Positions 1 through 11,299 of a DNA stretch of 64,000 nucleotides are shown one piece after another. Under the pieces are notes generated by a model. The model saw only the letters and a program-made list of their open reading frames with translations, was not told the DNA's origin and did not search any database. Every line of letters begins with the position of its first letter. Positions within the stretch are counted from its first letter, which is position 1. The position numbers and the translations under genes are program-made. This DNA comes from Acheta domesticus (taxonomy: Eukaryota > Arthropoda > Insecta > Orthoptera > Gryllidae), in the NCBI GenBank assembly GCA_031308135.1, contig JAHLJT010009355.1, forward strand, positions 2,417,217 to 2,481,216, read 5' to 3'.

Positions 1-1259
1 TCGACCAAACAAAACCAGAAAATGCAATATAATACGCAGATGAAGAGATCTGGGTTCAATGGCCCCCGCTTGCCCGGTTGCGGCTGAAATTTGTTTTTTA
101 AACTTATTCAGTAACACTTTCGTGAAATGGTTGCACGAACTATTAAAAAACACCGTAGCAAACAGTCACAAAAACGTTCCTAATAACTTGGATAGTTTTG
201 AGGAAAATGTTGAAAATGTTTGCTTGTGGGTCCAATGGATCCCGGTTGCCAAGATAAGGGTTAATGTTTGTGAAAATGAATACTACAGTACAATAAGGTT
301 ATTTACATTTATCAAGAGGGACAGAGAAGTGTTCATTAACAGCTTGAGAATTGCACTCTAAATTTCAATTCAATTCAATTTTATTAGTAATTTGTTTACA
401 GGGTTAACCTATTACAAATTGCTGTGTATATTCACAGCTCAATCATAAACTATTTCATTAAAATAACTTTCAGTAGAATAGGTAGTTATCACAAGATACA
501 ATACAAGTAACACAACAAATGTAAATAATATATCACAATAGCAAACTAAAATAATAACGTAAGAACTACATTTTACTTTTGCTCTTTCCATTCGATCAAT
601 AAACTTTTCCACGGTTTTCAGTTGTTGAACCAACAAACGGTGTCACTGACCACACATCTTAAGGGATGAAATAAGTTGTAATAATACATTCCACCATTTG
701 AGTAACCTATTAAGAGTGGCAGATAATCGAATCTCCTATAAAAGCTGGAAAGGTGAAAACACTACCTCATTTCCATGCAAGAATTACTTGTTTAGAAAAT
801 TAGATTGATTGGCTATTACCAAATTTAGCTTTCAGGATATGTTAAGCATGTTGAACAGTGAGAAAAGAAACGTTGAATGTAAATATTGGCAATAATTTAT
901 TTTCATCATACTTAATTCTTTAATTATGTCTTTACCTTCATTTTCTTTACATTTAAAAATAAATACCAAGGAAATCATAATCATGCAGAATAAATAACGC
1001 ACAATTTCTATTCAATAAGAGCAAATATCAATAACAAAGCATACTTATTACTAACCACAGTGGCGTATCGAATTTGATGTCATATTTTCAGACTCGGTGC
1101 ATTATTTCAGTACAATAAATAACACACAACTTTCCGGCGAGATGTAAACTGGATGAAAACCAGTCATTGTTATATTTTTCCGACCAAAACATTTTTTTTT
1201 TTTGAGTAATCACATCGCGTTTTATGCAAGTGCGTATTTATTTTTGGAAGCGCTGACAC
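1..1259. other. AT-rich unassigned DNA
   Basis: No recognisable gene. An ATG at 59 opens a 100-codon frame to 361, but its translation matches no family I know and the frame is not flanked by splice or promoter signals. A short (TTCAA)-type repeat sits at about 363-382. The rest is low-complexity AT-rich sequence. Confidence 0.5.
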
Positions 1260-1700
1260 AAGATCTGCAAATGCTCTGTGTATAATTAATGAAGCATTTC
1301 CTCTCGCCCCGTGGCTATCCTCTCGCCCGATGTCGGTGGCAGACTGCAAAAAAGCGACGAAAACTGTTGTGTCAACATATTACGGTTCTTCAGTAATTCG
1401 TTATTAATGGCGACGCCGAGCAGAACTGAAATTATAATATTAAAATTCGTCGCTAGCGCTCCGCGCGACGGCACGAAGCGTTAGTTAATGAGAATTTTGT
1501 GAAACAATAATTGAAATCCGGAAGCCGCCCTTGTCAATCACATTTATTAATGGCTCTCGCCCGCAATTATTTCCGCGCGGTCGCTTTGATGCTGCTGTTC
1601 CATGATGAAAATACCCTTTTGCGGTCACGTGGAATGTGCTCCATAATCTGCGGCAGATTGTGGAGGCAACACTCAATGAAACGGTCTCAAGTACTTGCGT
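1260..1700. promoter_or_regulatory. Candidate non-coding regulatory island
   Basis: Against AT-rich flanks this stretch has balanced composition, no internal repeats, no copy elsewhere in the window and several homeodomain-type cores (TAAT/ATTA, including ATTAAT near 1402 and 1548). Its open frames are short and overlap on both strands, which argues against coding. Conserved regulatory DNA is my inference from complexity only. Confidence 0.25.
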
Positions 1701-1723
1701 GGTTTGTTTGAATTTCAGTAAGG

Positions 1724-2654
1724 GAGAGTTAGGTTAACTGGTCCACTTTTTTTAACTACATAGTTCTAAAATGTTATTTGACCTATACACGTAAAATTTT
1801 GCATGATGTTTGAGAGAGGCTTTCTCCTTACATTGTGAGAACAAACAACATTGTGCTTACAGGTATTGTCAAATAAGGGAAGTTTTGTATATTTGCAATA
1901 CGACCAGTTAACCTAACCGGTAAATTTAAGTGGACCGTAAATTGAAATAAGCTGTGAAATTAACTTTGACGTTTAATGGACCTTTAATGAAAAAAATCAT
2001 TCTTTAACATATTGCCATAACCTTCTTCCCACATAAATGAAAGAACGGGTCACGGACCGCGCGCTGTTTTTCAAAACGTGGCACTAAAATCAAAACTAGG
2101 ATTATCCCTTACCTCCAATTACCATGAAAACTAAGAAATAAGTGGTAATGTATTAAATTAATAAAGTAGTGAAAGGCAAACAAATGATGCAACATTCCAG
2201 ATTTAATAATTCCAAATCTACAAATACTATTTCCGAAAAAAATAAAGGGGGTAACTGGACCGGTTGATGTAACCTAACCTCCTGGCGGTCCAGTTAACCC
2301 AACAGCACACATTTTTATATGCTCGAAAACACACAAACCACGACGTATTATTAATAATAAAACGCACTATTATAGAGCAGAAAAACTAACAATTTATTTG
2401 GTGTGAATATTCTTCTTGTAGTTGTTGCTCAATCGCAATGAAATTGAAGAGCTGATGAGTGGTAGAAAAAAGCTTCAGAATAAAAATTCCTTACTGTACT
2501 GAACAAATCAAGGCCTGCAACTTATGACTGTGGCTTAGATTATCAGCCCTCTCATCCTGCGAATGCCATTCAGTGGTAAAGGTAGGAAACACTTCCCACC
2601 AACATTTAAAAGCATGGACCACTTAACTTAACCGGTCCAGTTAACCTAACTCTC
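1724..2654. mobile_element. 0.93 kb inverted-repeat element (MITE-like)
   Basis: The left end reads GAGAGTTAGGTTAACTGG and the right end carries its exact reverse complement, so the two termini form an 18-bp perfect inverted repeat about 930 bp apart. Versions of the motif AGTTAACCTAACC/GGTTAACTGGWCC recur inside, near 1905-1935, 2255-2300 and 2612-2650, giving subterminal clusters typical of transposase-binding ends. There is no open frame of transposase size and no convincing target duplication, so the superfamily is unassigned. Confidence 0.6.
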
Positions 2655-3334
2655 ACCTACACCATATTGCAACCCAACTCACCTTTTTAGAAAAATGTCA
2701 AATAAATCTACTAGAAGTATGTGTGAGAATAAATTAACTAATTTTTGCGGCACACTTAAATATTTGGGGCAGTATATGAGAAAACACTGGAAATTCTGGA
2801 ATCTATTTTTTTTCCTTCAAATTTTTAATATTTTAAAATTCTTCGTGCGATGCCTCATTAAACTATGTTTCCACTAAACTTTTCTTAAAATTATTATAAG
2901 AGATACTTGGAATTCATTCTTAGCTATAATTCCTTTTACATCGAATGATTTATGAGTATGATTGTTACTTTTTGGTAAATGCTTCCTTTCGATTGGTCTT
3001 TTATTGGCACTTAGTTTCTTTAGACAAAAATGGAACAATCTTTAATACGCTATATATTAAATGAAGTGGCAGTATTCAGTTTCTCGATAAAGTTAAGGTA
3101 ATTTCAACAATTTTATATTCAAAATACATTCATAATAATCACTGTATAAATCTCTCCATTATGGGTCCAAAAAAGTAGAAATCTACTTTTATAAACACTG
3201 AAAATGTACTTCATGATATCAGCCTAAAAAATTAATATTGCCAAGGTAATATTTCTTACATATAGATTCTGGGTAATTGCAGTGAAATCAACAGATTGTC
3301 GTTATACCGCCTATTACGTTCCCGTGTACGTAGT
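2655..3334. other. AT-rich unassigned DNA
   Basis: No gene, RNA or terminal-repeat structure was recognised. The only open frame (from 2695) is a low-complexity AT-rich one. Confidence 0.5.
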
Positions 3335-3570
3335 TTGGGAAAAGTTGTGTAATGCTGCGCGAAAAAACGACGGACTTTTGGCAGAAAAAATTCATTGCTT
3401 GGCTCTGATAACGAAACATTGGATAAATCCAGTTGCTAAATTAAGAAAAAAAATCCCTTAACACGTGTTGTAGCCAAATTTCCTGGGTTTTGGGTCCTTC
3501 ATACAGAAAAACCAATTGAAAGCAAAACGTCCGTGTGTCCGTCATTATGTAGCACCACTAGTTTAGAACT
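3335..3570 (+). repeat. Dispersed repeat family A, partial copy
   Basis: Shares an ordered set of phrases with 4150-4420 and 62300-62490: TAATGCTGCGCGAAAAAACG, then AAATCCAGTTGCTAAATT, an ACACGTGTTGTAGCC-type block, and GCAAAACGTCCGTGTGTCCG. It ends in the GTAGCACCACTAGTT motif found at many other places in the window. No coding capacity is seen. It looks like one non-autonomous mobile family present in about ten fragments. Confidence 0.6.
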
Positions 3571-4149
3571 GTATACGTGGAGTGCCCACTTTTTTCTTAT
3601 TGTATTTCATGGAAAACTGAACGAGGAATACGCATATATTTTTTCAAACGTTTATCTCATGAAGTTTACATAGAAATATTTATTTAAAAATGCTCCATTT
3701 TTTAAATGCAAACATTTTTTTGAAACATTTATTTACAAAGGAATTAAATAAAAATTTTAAAGTATTAAATGAAACAAACCAAGAATTTTTATAATAAATA
3801 TATTCGGAACAACAATTGATCATACTTTGTGAATTACTCATAAATTGCAAAATTTAATCTAGGCATAATTGCACAAATAATCAATTTTCAAATAATAAAA
3901 CACTCTTTTTTTGATGTACAGATTTAAGAAAAATATATCGTAACTTTCCCTATACAACGTATATTACTCCGTCTATAGTACGTACGTATACGAAAAAGTA
4001 AAAATCAGTTGTAAGTATCAGGGTGCGCTCTGCCTACCCATGCACTAACGATTTGTGCTCGGTCAGTCTTCGATGCAAGTGCTGAAGAACGAAAAAAAGC
4101 ATGACTGTTTGCCTAATTAGGGTTTCAAGAGTTATTACGGAAACTTAGT
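3571..4149. other. AT-rich unassigned DNA
   Basis: Nothing recognisable except a short imperfect palindrome around TACGTACGTATA near 3978-3995. A similar palindrome occurs next to the family A fragment at 15490-15530, so this may be the decayed start of the copy that follows. Confidence 0.45.
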
Positions 4150-5220
4150 AAAAAGAGAAAGTTATGTTATCGTGCACCGAAAAACGGCAAATTTTTGACA
4201 AACGAACTTGTATAGCTGGAGTCTGGTAACAAAAAAGTGAATAAATTATATTGCTAAATTTAGTAAAAAAAAATCATCTAACTCATGGTATAGCCAAAAT
4301 TCATATTTTGTTACTTCTTTATACCGATAAATCAATTGACGGCAAAACGTCCGTCTGTCTTTCTGTCCGTCTGTCTTTCTGTCCGTCTGTCCGTCGGGTT
4401 GTGGTCAATGCTAGCGTCTAAACCGTTCAACTGTTTTTTGTTTGTTTGTTTTTTTTCAAATTTGATATTCCGCACCGTTTCGGCTGACGGCGAGGCTCCT
4501 GGAATTTGGAACCAACGCTTTAATTTTGGGGGTTAATTTACTTGAAGCCCCTCGGACATTTTCAAAGTTTTCAAAAAAATTCGCTTCAAATTTCTTGATT
4601 AAATTTTGTCGTTGAATAGCGCGAAGAGTGTTTAAGAGAATGCTATAGGTATCATTTTCGTGGATATCCCCAATTTTCCCAAAATTGCGAAAAAAAAACA
4701 ATTTCAAAACTGCAAAATTTTGCAAGGCAGATTTTTGCCTTAGACAAAGTCGATTGTAAAACATTAGCACTTTAAATAAGGTCAGGAACAATTTTTTGAA
4801 AAACAACTAGTTTTTGCTGAAATTGCGCTTGAAGTTTACCAAAATTTTGTTTCTCAAAAACCGCTCCAAATTTTTTCTTCAATTTTTTTCACTTACGTAA
4901 TGAGAGACGGTAAAAATATGGCTCTAGTCCTATTTCCGGGTATTGCGTGGCTTTTTGAAAATTGCAAAAGAATATTTTTAAAACTACAAAATTGTAGATA
5001 GAGATGTTTGCTTTAAAGTCTGTTCGGCAAAATTAGTTATTTAAAAAGGCTATGTGGACTTTTCTGATAAAACGAGCACGTTTTGCGAAATTTACGCTTG
5101 AAATGTACGAAAAACATTTTTCTCAAAAACCCGCTCCTAATTTTTTCTTTAAATTTTCTACACATGTGTATTAACGGACGGTAAATAATCTAATGGTGCT
5201 ATAGAGTACCACAGACATTC
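4150..5220 (+). repeat. Dispersed repeat family A, long copy
   Basis: About 1 kb, colinear with 62280-63250. Shared landmarks in order are the GCACCGAAAAACGGC-type start, the TTGCTAAATTTAG block, the GGCAAAACGTCCGTCTGTC microsatellite-like stretch (4340-4400), TTTTAATTTTGGGGG, GAAGCCCC(T)GGGACATT, and GAAGAGTGTTTAAGAGAAT. No frame of useful length survives and terminal repeats are not obvious. It is a non-coding mobile or satellite-like family, inferred from repetition only. Confidence 0.65.
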
Positions 5221-5407
5221 TCGCAGTAGTTAGTTCTGAAACTTCATTAGTCTGGTCCGGCGTTTGGAGTAGGCCTAACACTTTCACGGTGTCCTTTCTT
5301 CGTCGCCCAAAAGACATTTGGTTTTGTAGTTTTTCAATTACTGGCTTCCTAATGTTAGAGCTGACACAATTACGTTTTGACTAATGCATAAGTATTTAAT
5401 CCGCAAC

Positions 5408-5495
5408 TCACTCGAATGGCCGAGGTGGTTAGAGCGTGCTAAACTGAGCCCTTCGCTTCGGAAAGAGCCGTGTTCGAATCCCAGTCAGCGATTTT
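5408..5495 (+). repeat. tRNA-derived SINE head
   Basis: Carries an A-box-like TGGCCGAGGTGG (5417) and a B-box GTTCGAATCCC (5472) at tRNA spacing. The acceptor and T-arm strands do not pair as in a functional tRNA, so I call a SINE promoter head, not a tRNA gene. The sequence after 5495 was not matched to another SINE in the window. Confidence 0.5.
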
Positions 5496-6078
5496 AATTT
5501 GATGAATGTGTCGTTGCAGAAAAAACAATTGAGGATTGTAGAAACTTTATTGAAAACCATTTAAAGTGTTTCTACTTACATATAGAACCAGTGCAAATAA
5601 ATATACAGGACTTGTCTATTTGCGTTTTCCAATTAGCGTCTTTTAAACATTTTTTCAATTTTGTTATTCGATTTCTGAAACGTATGTCATGTCATGTGAA
5701 ATCAATCGTCTTGTTGCATCTGTATGAACCAATTTAAGTACAATTATGAATATATCAGCATTTAATTGAAATTTAATCAGAACTAATGCGATCAACTCAC
5801 ATGTCCCTAATGGTTCCGAAATTATTATTACTTTCTAACCTTACGAATTCTTCGTAACAAGAGAACGTTATGTAATGGTGCACCGGAAAACGGACTTTGA
5901 AGCGCACTGTTCCTGCGTGGATTAATGGTGTCAGCGCAGCATAAATGTCTCCATACAATTCGAGAGTATACCGAGCATCAAAAGGGAAGTAACATTAATT
6001 TTAACAATGATAGTTAATGTAATTATTTATCATTTGGACTGTATAATTCTAAAGAACCTGTAACAAGTATTGTACCAC
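5496..6078. other. Unassigned DNA with a family A scrap
   Basis: Only a short piece of family A is recognisable (about 5862-5900, GTAATGGTGCACCGGAAAAC). Otherwise nothing is seen. Confidence 0.4.
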
Positions 6079-6205
6079 AGTTTCTGGGTTGATGGCCCCC
6101 ATCTCGATCAGGTTTTTCGTCCAGTTTCCCTGATCCTTTGAGCAAATGCTGAGATGGTCCCTTGTTTTGCTTCTGGACATAAATGTAACTGCATTCTTTG
6201 TGCTC
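6079..6205. repeat. Dispersed repeat family E, copy 1
   Basis: A 125-bp block nearly identical to 35355-35465, with shared CCCCCATCTCGATCAGGTTT and GAGCAAATGCTGAGATGG. On the minus strand both copies keep short open stretches, so this may be a fragment of a retroelement coding region, but I cannot name the protein. Confidence 0.6.
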
Positions 6206-6289
6206 GTCTTCTGAATTTCAGTGGGAAATATAGTTATTCAAATTATCGTTTTCCATATTGTCGCGGCAAAAAGTATTATTCTTTCATGA

Positions 6290-6560
6290 AGAATATGATG
6301 AGGGTCAAGGGCACAAATTTATAGCTAATTTACCTTTGAAAATAGATTTTATTATATAGGAGCGAATATTTTGTGAACAAAACTTCTGAAAAACGCTCTT
6401 TTTTCTGTATTCAAAATTCCACTAGAATATGGTTTAGGATAGAGATCACAGAATTATGAAAACGTGCACAAATTTCACTTTTCCCCATAGCTCGTCACAC
6501 ACTTTTAAACTGTTTTTGTCGTAAATATATCAAATATATAAATAAATAAGCGCCACGTTT
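6290..6560 (+). repeat. Dispersed repeat family B, copy 1
   Basis: Direct repeat of 14455-14690 with few differences over about 240 bp. Shared phrases include ATTATATAGGAGCGAATATT and GAATATGGTTTAGGATAGAG. Both copies end in a TAAATAAATAA-type run, which suggests a retroposed 3' end with an A-rich tail. Confidence 0.65.
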
Positions 6561-7619
6561 ACCCTGAGGAACTGGGTTCACGTGTCAGAATAGAAAAAAA
6601 ATCTTGCTGGTTGTAAACACTTTTGCTGGCTTATGTAGTGTACGTTATTGCGGAGCATTTTAAAAAATTCAAAAATGTATGTGCTTTGGTAGCACTGCGT
6701 GTTGAATTTGACGTTTTGAATATGAATGAGAGAGAAAAAAATATATCTACGGTGGAATTTTTATATTCTGTCCTGAATTAGTTGTTTTCTTACATGGATC
6801 GGACATTTACGTTATTATGCCTTTGCCCGAGTTCAATCCATGCGCACTTATGTGGATTAGTGGTATGAATACCGGCATGTTAAATCTGAGGATTTGGGAT
6901 CGCGTCTCGGAGCGGAAAAAAATTTGCTTGGTTGTATAGTAGTATAATATTCCGGAGCATTTAGGAACAATGCGAGAAAGTATGTACTTTGGTAGCACCA
7001 CTAGATAGTTATGTATGCATTTGTTTTCCATCTTTTTAACAGGTGTTGAATGCATTTCATTTATTTGTTAGAAGAAGGTTTTCTCGTACAAATGTGTTCC
7101 TATTAAGGAAATTCACTTTTATTTTTTGAATATATTCATGTTTATCAATAGCCCCATACACACCCCCTTTATCAACTCGAATGATTTGTATCTCTGAACT
7201 ATTCTTTAGAAAAGTTCTAGTAAATTGTAAATCTCTAATTAGACAAGATCCTGTTTACTCATCTTAATATTCGAACTCACATAATTAAGAAACTTTATTG
7301 GAAAAAAAGAGAGCGTTTACTATTGCGATCAATTTTAGGTATTTTATATATATTATTTTCAAAATCTTTAAGAAAGTGAAAGGTTAGAGACTTGTTTTAT
7401 CATGATTAGCAAAAGGAAAACTAAAATTAGCTCCTAATTTTATTATTGAAACTACACATTGAGTTATCACATTGAGTTAAGTTTATCAGTAAAATTATAA
7501 AATAATTGAAAATTGTTAGTACAGGTATAAGAAAAAACATCTTCTTAATTTTATTACGTCTCTCGGTAGCATAAAGTACACTTAAACGTAACCTTTCTGT
7601 ATTATATTTAATTTGTTAG
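6561..7619. other. Unassigned AT-rich DNA
   Basis: Contains two degenerate copies of the dispersed GTAGCACCACTAG-type motif (about 6676-6700 and 6978-7010), each preceded by a GGAGCATTT block. No gene is recognised. Confidence 0.45.
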
Positions 7620-7985
7620 TTAATACTTTTGTTTCTTGAAGGGATATTTTGAGACCTGCTTTTGCTGCTTGCTTTTGTAATTCTTCGATTTGTCTTTCTG
7701 CTTCAGGCCAGTCTTTGGCTCTTATATGGCCTGCAAAGGCTAAGTAGTTACATTTTAGATCTTTAGTTCCAATTTCAATCCCGTTGTTTTTTATTTAGGT
7801 TTTTATTCCAATCTCAGACTGCTTTTTCTAGTGCGCAATTAAAAAGTAATGGAGACAAACTGTCACCTTGTGTGACTCCAGTTTTTATTGGAAATGGTTC
7901 CGATAACTCTCCCATAAATTTGACTTTTGAATATGTTTCTGTAAGAGTGGTTTGGATTAGATTTGTAGTTTAATTGTCCGGGACG
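7620..7985 (-). pseudogene. RTE-type LINE reverse transcriptase fragment
   Basis: The minus-strand translation contains GVTQGDSLSPLLFNCALEKA, the reverse-transcriptase block just ahead of the catalytic YxDD motif in RTE-clade non-LTR retrotransposons. It is preceded by KFMGELSEPFPIKT, which also fits that family. Several in-frame stops follow (first after the ALEKAV stretch), and the fragment covers roughly 120 codons, so it is a dead 5'- and 3'-truncated copy. It would have acted in target-primed reverse transcription of LINE RNA. Assignment to RTE rather than another LINE clade comes from memory of family motifs. Confidence 0.8.
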
Positions 7986-8939
7986 AACTCTTTTAGTCTT
8001 AGTGATATTAGTGGTATTCTGTGAATGGAATAATACGCTTATTGAAAATCTGAATTAAAGATAGATTTTGAACTAAAGTTATGTACAATTTGTCTAAAAG
8101 TTTGACTACTTTTTGGGTAACTTTGCGTACAAATACGGGCGAGAAAGTAAGTGCTGCTTTAGCATCACTAGTTCCTTCACCACTAGAAACAAACAAATCT
8201 CTATTTTCAGTTTCTGCGTTCTTAACTATTTGTAATTTCGGAAATGTTAATTATTTGTACTTTTTGAAAATAGACATAGATCACCAGAAATGAGGAAAGT
8301 ATCAATTTTTTACCGTCTATTAATAGTTACACGGAAAAAATTTAAAGAAAAATTTGTAACGGTTTTTGAGAACTACTCATATTTTCAACAACTTTATTTC
8401 AAGGTGTCTTTAGAGAACAGACTTGTTTAAGGAAAATAACTTCTGTCTTCAACATTATAATTGTAGGAAGTTGCCGAAAAAACTTTGAACTTTTGCAAGT
8501 TTTAAAAAATCAGAGATCTCAACGAAAATGAGATATGAACTGCTGTAGGAAGCAGAGTTATCTACTTTTCCGTTCCCAGAGTTCGGCAATAAGTATTTTT
8601 CAATCGAGAATTCATCACTATCCCGTGCTCGATTATAATACTTTCTTTTCTTACGAAGAGCCAGAAAATAAAAAACACTTTTTCAGTTTAAGGGGACCCC
8701 AAAACGCGTATTTCCGTTCAAATCTCGAAATCAATTTTCCGCAGCATTACATAACTTTATTTTTCTACTCCCATTGTATAACGCTGTCTTTGGATGGCTG
8801 CAACCAGTTGCATAATGATGGTCATTTCGATACAGATTTCATTATGATACAGGTTCTTGGCCAATCACAGAGACGCTTACAGATCAAGTATTGTTACTTC
8901 ATTAATCGTTGAGAATTGTTGCAGTAAATGTTTCGTTCG
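7986..8939. other. Unassigned DNA with repeat scraps
   Basis: Holds a copy of the dispersed GAGAAAGTAAGTGCTG motif (8141-8175) and, at about 8330-8530, an inverted fragment resembling the interior of family A. The 125-codon frame at 8535-8912 lies in this repeat-like sequence and has no recognisable domain. Confidence 0.4.
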
Positions 8940-9580
8940 AGTGTGTATATTAAAATTGCTTTTAATATTATAGTAAGCTTCTCAGTTTTAATTTTATTTT
9001 ATTAGTAGTATTGTTACGTGAAATATTATTAAAAATAAATTGGATCGTCATTTCACTTTAATCCTATTTGACTAGGGCAGCGGTAGTCATTGAAGAGAAC
9101 TTTCAGTGAGGTTAAGATCTGAACGCAAGTCATTTTGTGTTATTTGCTGCTTCTGTGTGGTTGTCCTTAAAAAACGGCCAATTCTTTAGTTTAAAATATT
9201 TAGTGAATGGTGGTTCTTTCTGATGACGTTCACGTTCCCAGAAATGAGAGCAAATGCGAAAATACGGAAGTCGGAATATTATTCCCGCAACTTTTGTAGT
9301 CCCTCGCCGGCGCTCTGGTAAAGCACTGCGGGTGTAGGGTATTGAGGTGTCCGCTAGGTGGCCTTGGCTGAATCTTGCATGTCGACTGCCAGGAAACGAT
9401 TCAGTGGAGAAGTTTAACTTATAAAAGTTACCATAAGTCGTAGAAAAAGTACCGTATGAAACTCTATGTAATGGGTATTAATACACTCGTGTTAAGTTTA
9501 CGATACTCGCTCGTACCTCGCTCGTATCGTAATATCACACTCGTGTATTAATACCCATCATTACATCATCGTTTCATAAT
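8940..9580. repeat. Dispersed repeat family C, copy 1
   Basis: Colinear with 18340-18710. Shared parts are a TATTTGACTAG(A/G)GCAG block, a GAAACGATTCA block and a strongly palindromic core (about 9465-9565), where GATGTAATGGGTATTAATAC-type sequence is followed by its inverted complement around a CTCGCTCG...CGAGCGAG-like centre. Non-coding. The palindromic core suggests a fold-back mobile element. Confidence 0.6.
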
Positions 9581-9917
9581 GTACTATTTGGGTACATATT
9601 TTTTTCTGTATATACGTACGTATACAAGATAATAAAATTCACCGTCTTCCGCCGCATGATTACATGATATTATTTTCTTATGAAGAACTTCGTAAGGTAT
9701 GAATGTAAAAATGGACAATATAATGGCATTCCGGTGCTTGATTACAACACTTTCTCTGCTTACGAAGGGCGAGAAAGTAAAAGAAAACACTGATTCAGTT
9801 TAAGGGAACCCCAGAACGTATTTCTGTTGAAATTTGAAATCCATTTTCCGCAGCATAAAATAACTTCGTCTTTGCTACACATATTACTCCATATACCTAT
9901 AGAACTAACTTAATAAA
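9581..9917. other. Unassigned DNA
   Basis: Contains scraps resembling family A (CCGCAGCATAAAATAACTT near 9845, compare 8738-8757). No gene is seen. Confidence 0.4.
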
Positions 9918-10200
9918 AAAGTTATGGGAACCTCCAGAAACGAGAAGAACAAGGGCGAGGCTTTGTGCACTTTATAAATCGTACGTAGGTCAGCCAGCGT
10001 GGAAGGAAATTCAGATTATACTGGAAAAAACAAATTATTTAGGCCGAAGCGATTATATCCACAAAATTCGAACAAGGAAACAAAATTAAGAACTTGAGAA
10101 ATTCTCATTTTCTAACAGAGCAATTAGAGGTTGGAACAGTTTAGGCTCAGCGACTTTCGAGCCCTTTCCTCTAAGTGAGTTTTAGAAATAAGTTAGAACA
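9918..10200 (+). pseudogene. LINE ORF2 C-terminal fragment
   Basis: One reading frame encodes an Arg-rich segment (LWEPPETRRTRARLCALYK), then YIHKIRTRKQ, an in-frame stop, and FSFSNRAIRGWNSLG. This order, a short basic region followed by a F(V/S)NRxIxxWN(S/Q)L motif, is the usual C-terminus downstream of reverse transcriptase in arthropod non-LTR elements. The single stop and absent 5' part show a dead, 5'-truncated insertion. A degenerate GTGAAGTGTRGT-type simple repeat (about 10225-10325) follows, consistent with a 3' untranslated tail. Confidence 0.65.
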
Positions 10201-10224
10201 AGCTGAAAGTAATAGATGTTAAAT

Positions 10225-10325
10225 GAGTAACTAAGTGCTGTGAAGTGTGGTGAAGTGCTGGTTAGTGTAATTCAATGCAAAACAGTGTATGTAGAGAAGT
10301 GTAGAGCAGTGAAGTGTAGTGAACC
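10225..10325 (+). repeat. Degenerate GTGAAGTGTAG minisatellite
   Basis: Repeated variants of GTGAAGTG(T/C)(A/G)G and AGTGTA run through this stretch directly after the LINE C-terminal fragment. Confidence 0.55.
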
Positions 10326-10503
10326 TGATAAATGCCTTTTTTCAACCTAATGTAGCCAATATCTATGTATCTCGTACTGATTTTTATTATCACCCACACA
10401 TATTTTTTGCCTATCATAGTACAGTTGAAATAATTGTTATAACACTTAATATTAAAGACAGTATTATTATTGCATGGTTTTGTATTGTATTCTTTTTATT
10501 ATC

Positions 10504-10538
<35 letters not shown>

Positions 10539-10539
10539 G
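10504..10539. repeat. (ATT)n microsatellite
   Basis: About twelve uninterrupted ATT units. Confidence 0.9.
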
Positions 10540-10600
10540 TTAATCAACTGCCACCGGGTCATATCCAATTGCAGTTCAAATAAATGTAATTTTTAATACA

Positions 10601-11299
10601 CAGGGTAACTTATTTAACTTGATAAATCCAAATCACTCGAAAAATATGCAACGTACAAAAAATGTAAAAGATAAACAATTAATATCTCCAAGGGGGACTG
10701 CTGTCAGACCTCAAATCAAAATTCCTCGCTCGCCCCTTGAGGTTGAGGCGGAAGCCAACTTTGAAAACTTAAATGGAAACTCTCACTTTTTATTGCAGAT
10801 TCAAATTCTACACTAAAAAAAAACATAGGTTTGGTCGAAAACATTTTTTGATCGAGAGAGACGTTCCAATTATTGGTACGTCCGGCGGCTTCAAATCGCC
10901 GGCACTTATTTAACCACGTTAAATGAAATTATTTAATGAAAAAAAATGAACTGCTAGGGGGACGGGAGAGGGAGATTTGATTCTAGGTCAGGCAGATTTT
11001 CCCATTGGAGATATTACTTTTTTTTGTCTGGAACATGCGTGGATCGTCTTTCTTGATCAAAAAATGTTTTAGACCAAACTTCCGTATTTTTTAGTGTAAA
11101 ATCCGCCATAAAAAGTCCGGCTTTTCATTTAAGATTTCAAAGTTGGCTTACCCTCACCCTCAAGGGGCGAGCGGAAAGTTTGATTTTAGGTCTGACAGAT
11201 GTGCCCCTTGGAGATGTTAATTTCTTGCCTTTGAAATTTTTTTGTACGTTGCATGTTTTTCGAGTTATTTTGATTTGTCAAGTTAAACGGGACACTCTG
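10601..11299. mobile_element. Fold-back MITE, CAGGGTAAC ends
   Basis: The left arm (10601 to about 10870) and right arm (about 11040 to 11299) are inverted complements. Shared landmarks are TTTAACTTGA(T/C)AAATC, GCAACGTACAAAAAA, GTCAGACCT(C/A)AAATCAAA and CTCGCCCCTTGAGG. The ends read CAGGGTAAC and, inverted, CAGAGTGTC, with TA on both flanks. The TCTCCAAGGGG...GTCAGACCT segment also appears a third time, inverted, in the centre (about 10950-11015). No transposase is present. TA flanks and long inverted arms fit a mariner/Tc1-mobilised MITE. Confidence 0.75.

Noticed and set aside
59..361. 100-codon ATG frame at the window start
   Set aside because: No recognisable domain or splice context. 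Could be a chance frame or an exon cut by the window, so not called.
1724..1740. Telomeric TTAGG repeat
   Set aside because: Only a single TTAGG inside an inverted-repeat end; no array.
5408..5495. tRNA gene
   Set aside because: A and B boxes are present but acceptor and T-arm pairing fails. The same holds for heads at 45062 and 59213.
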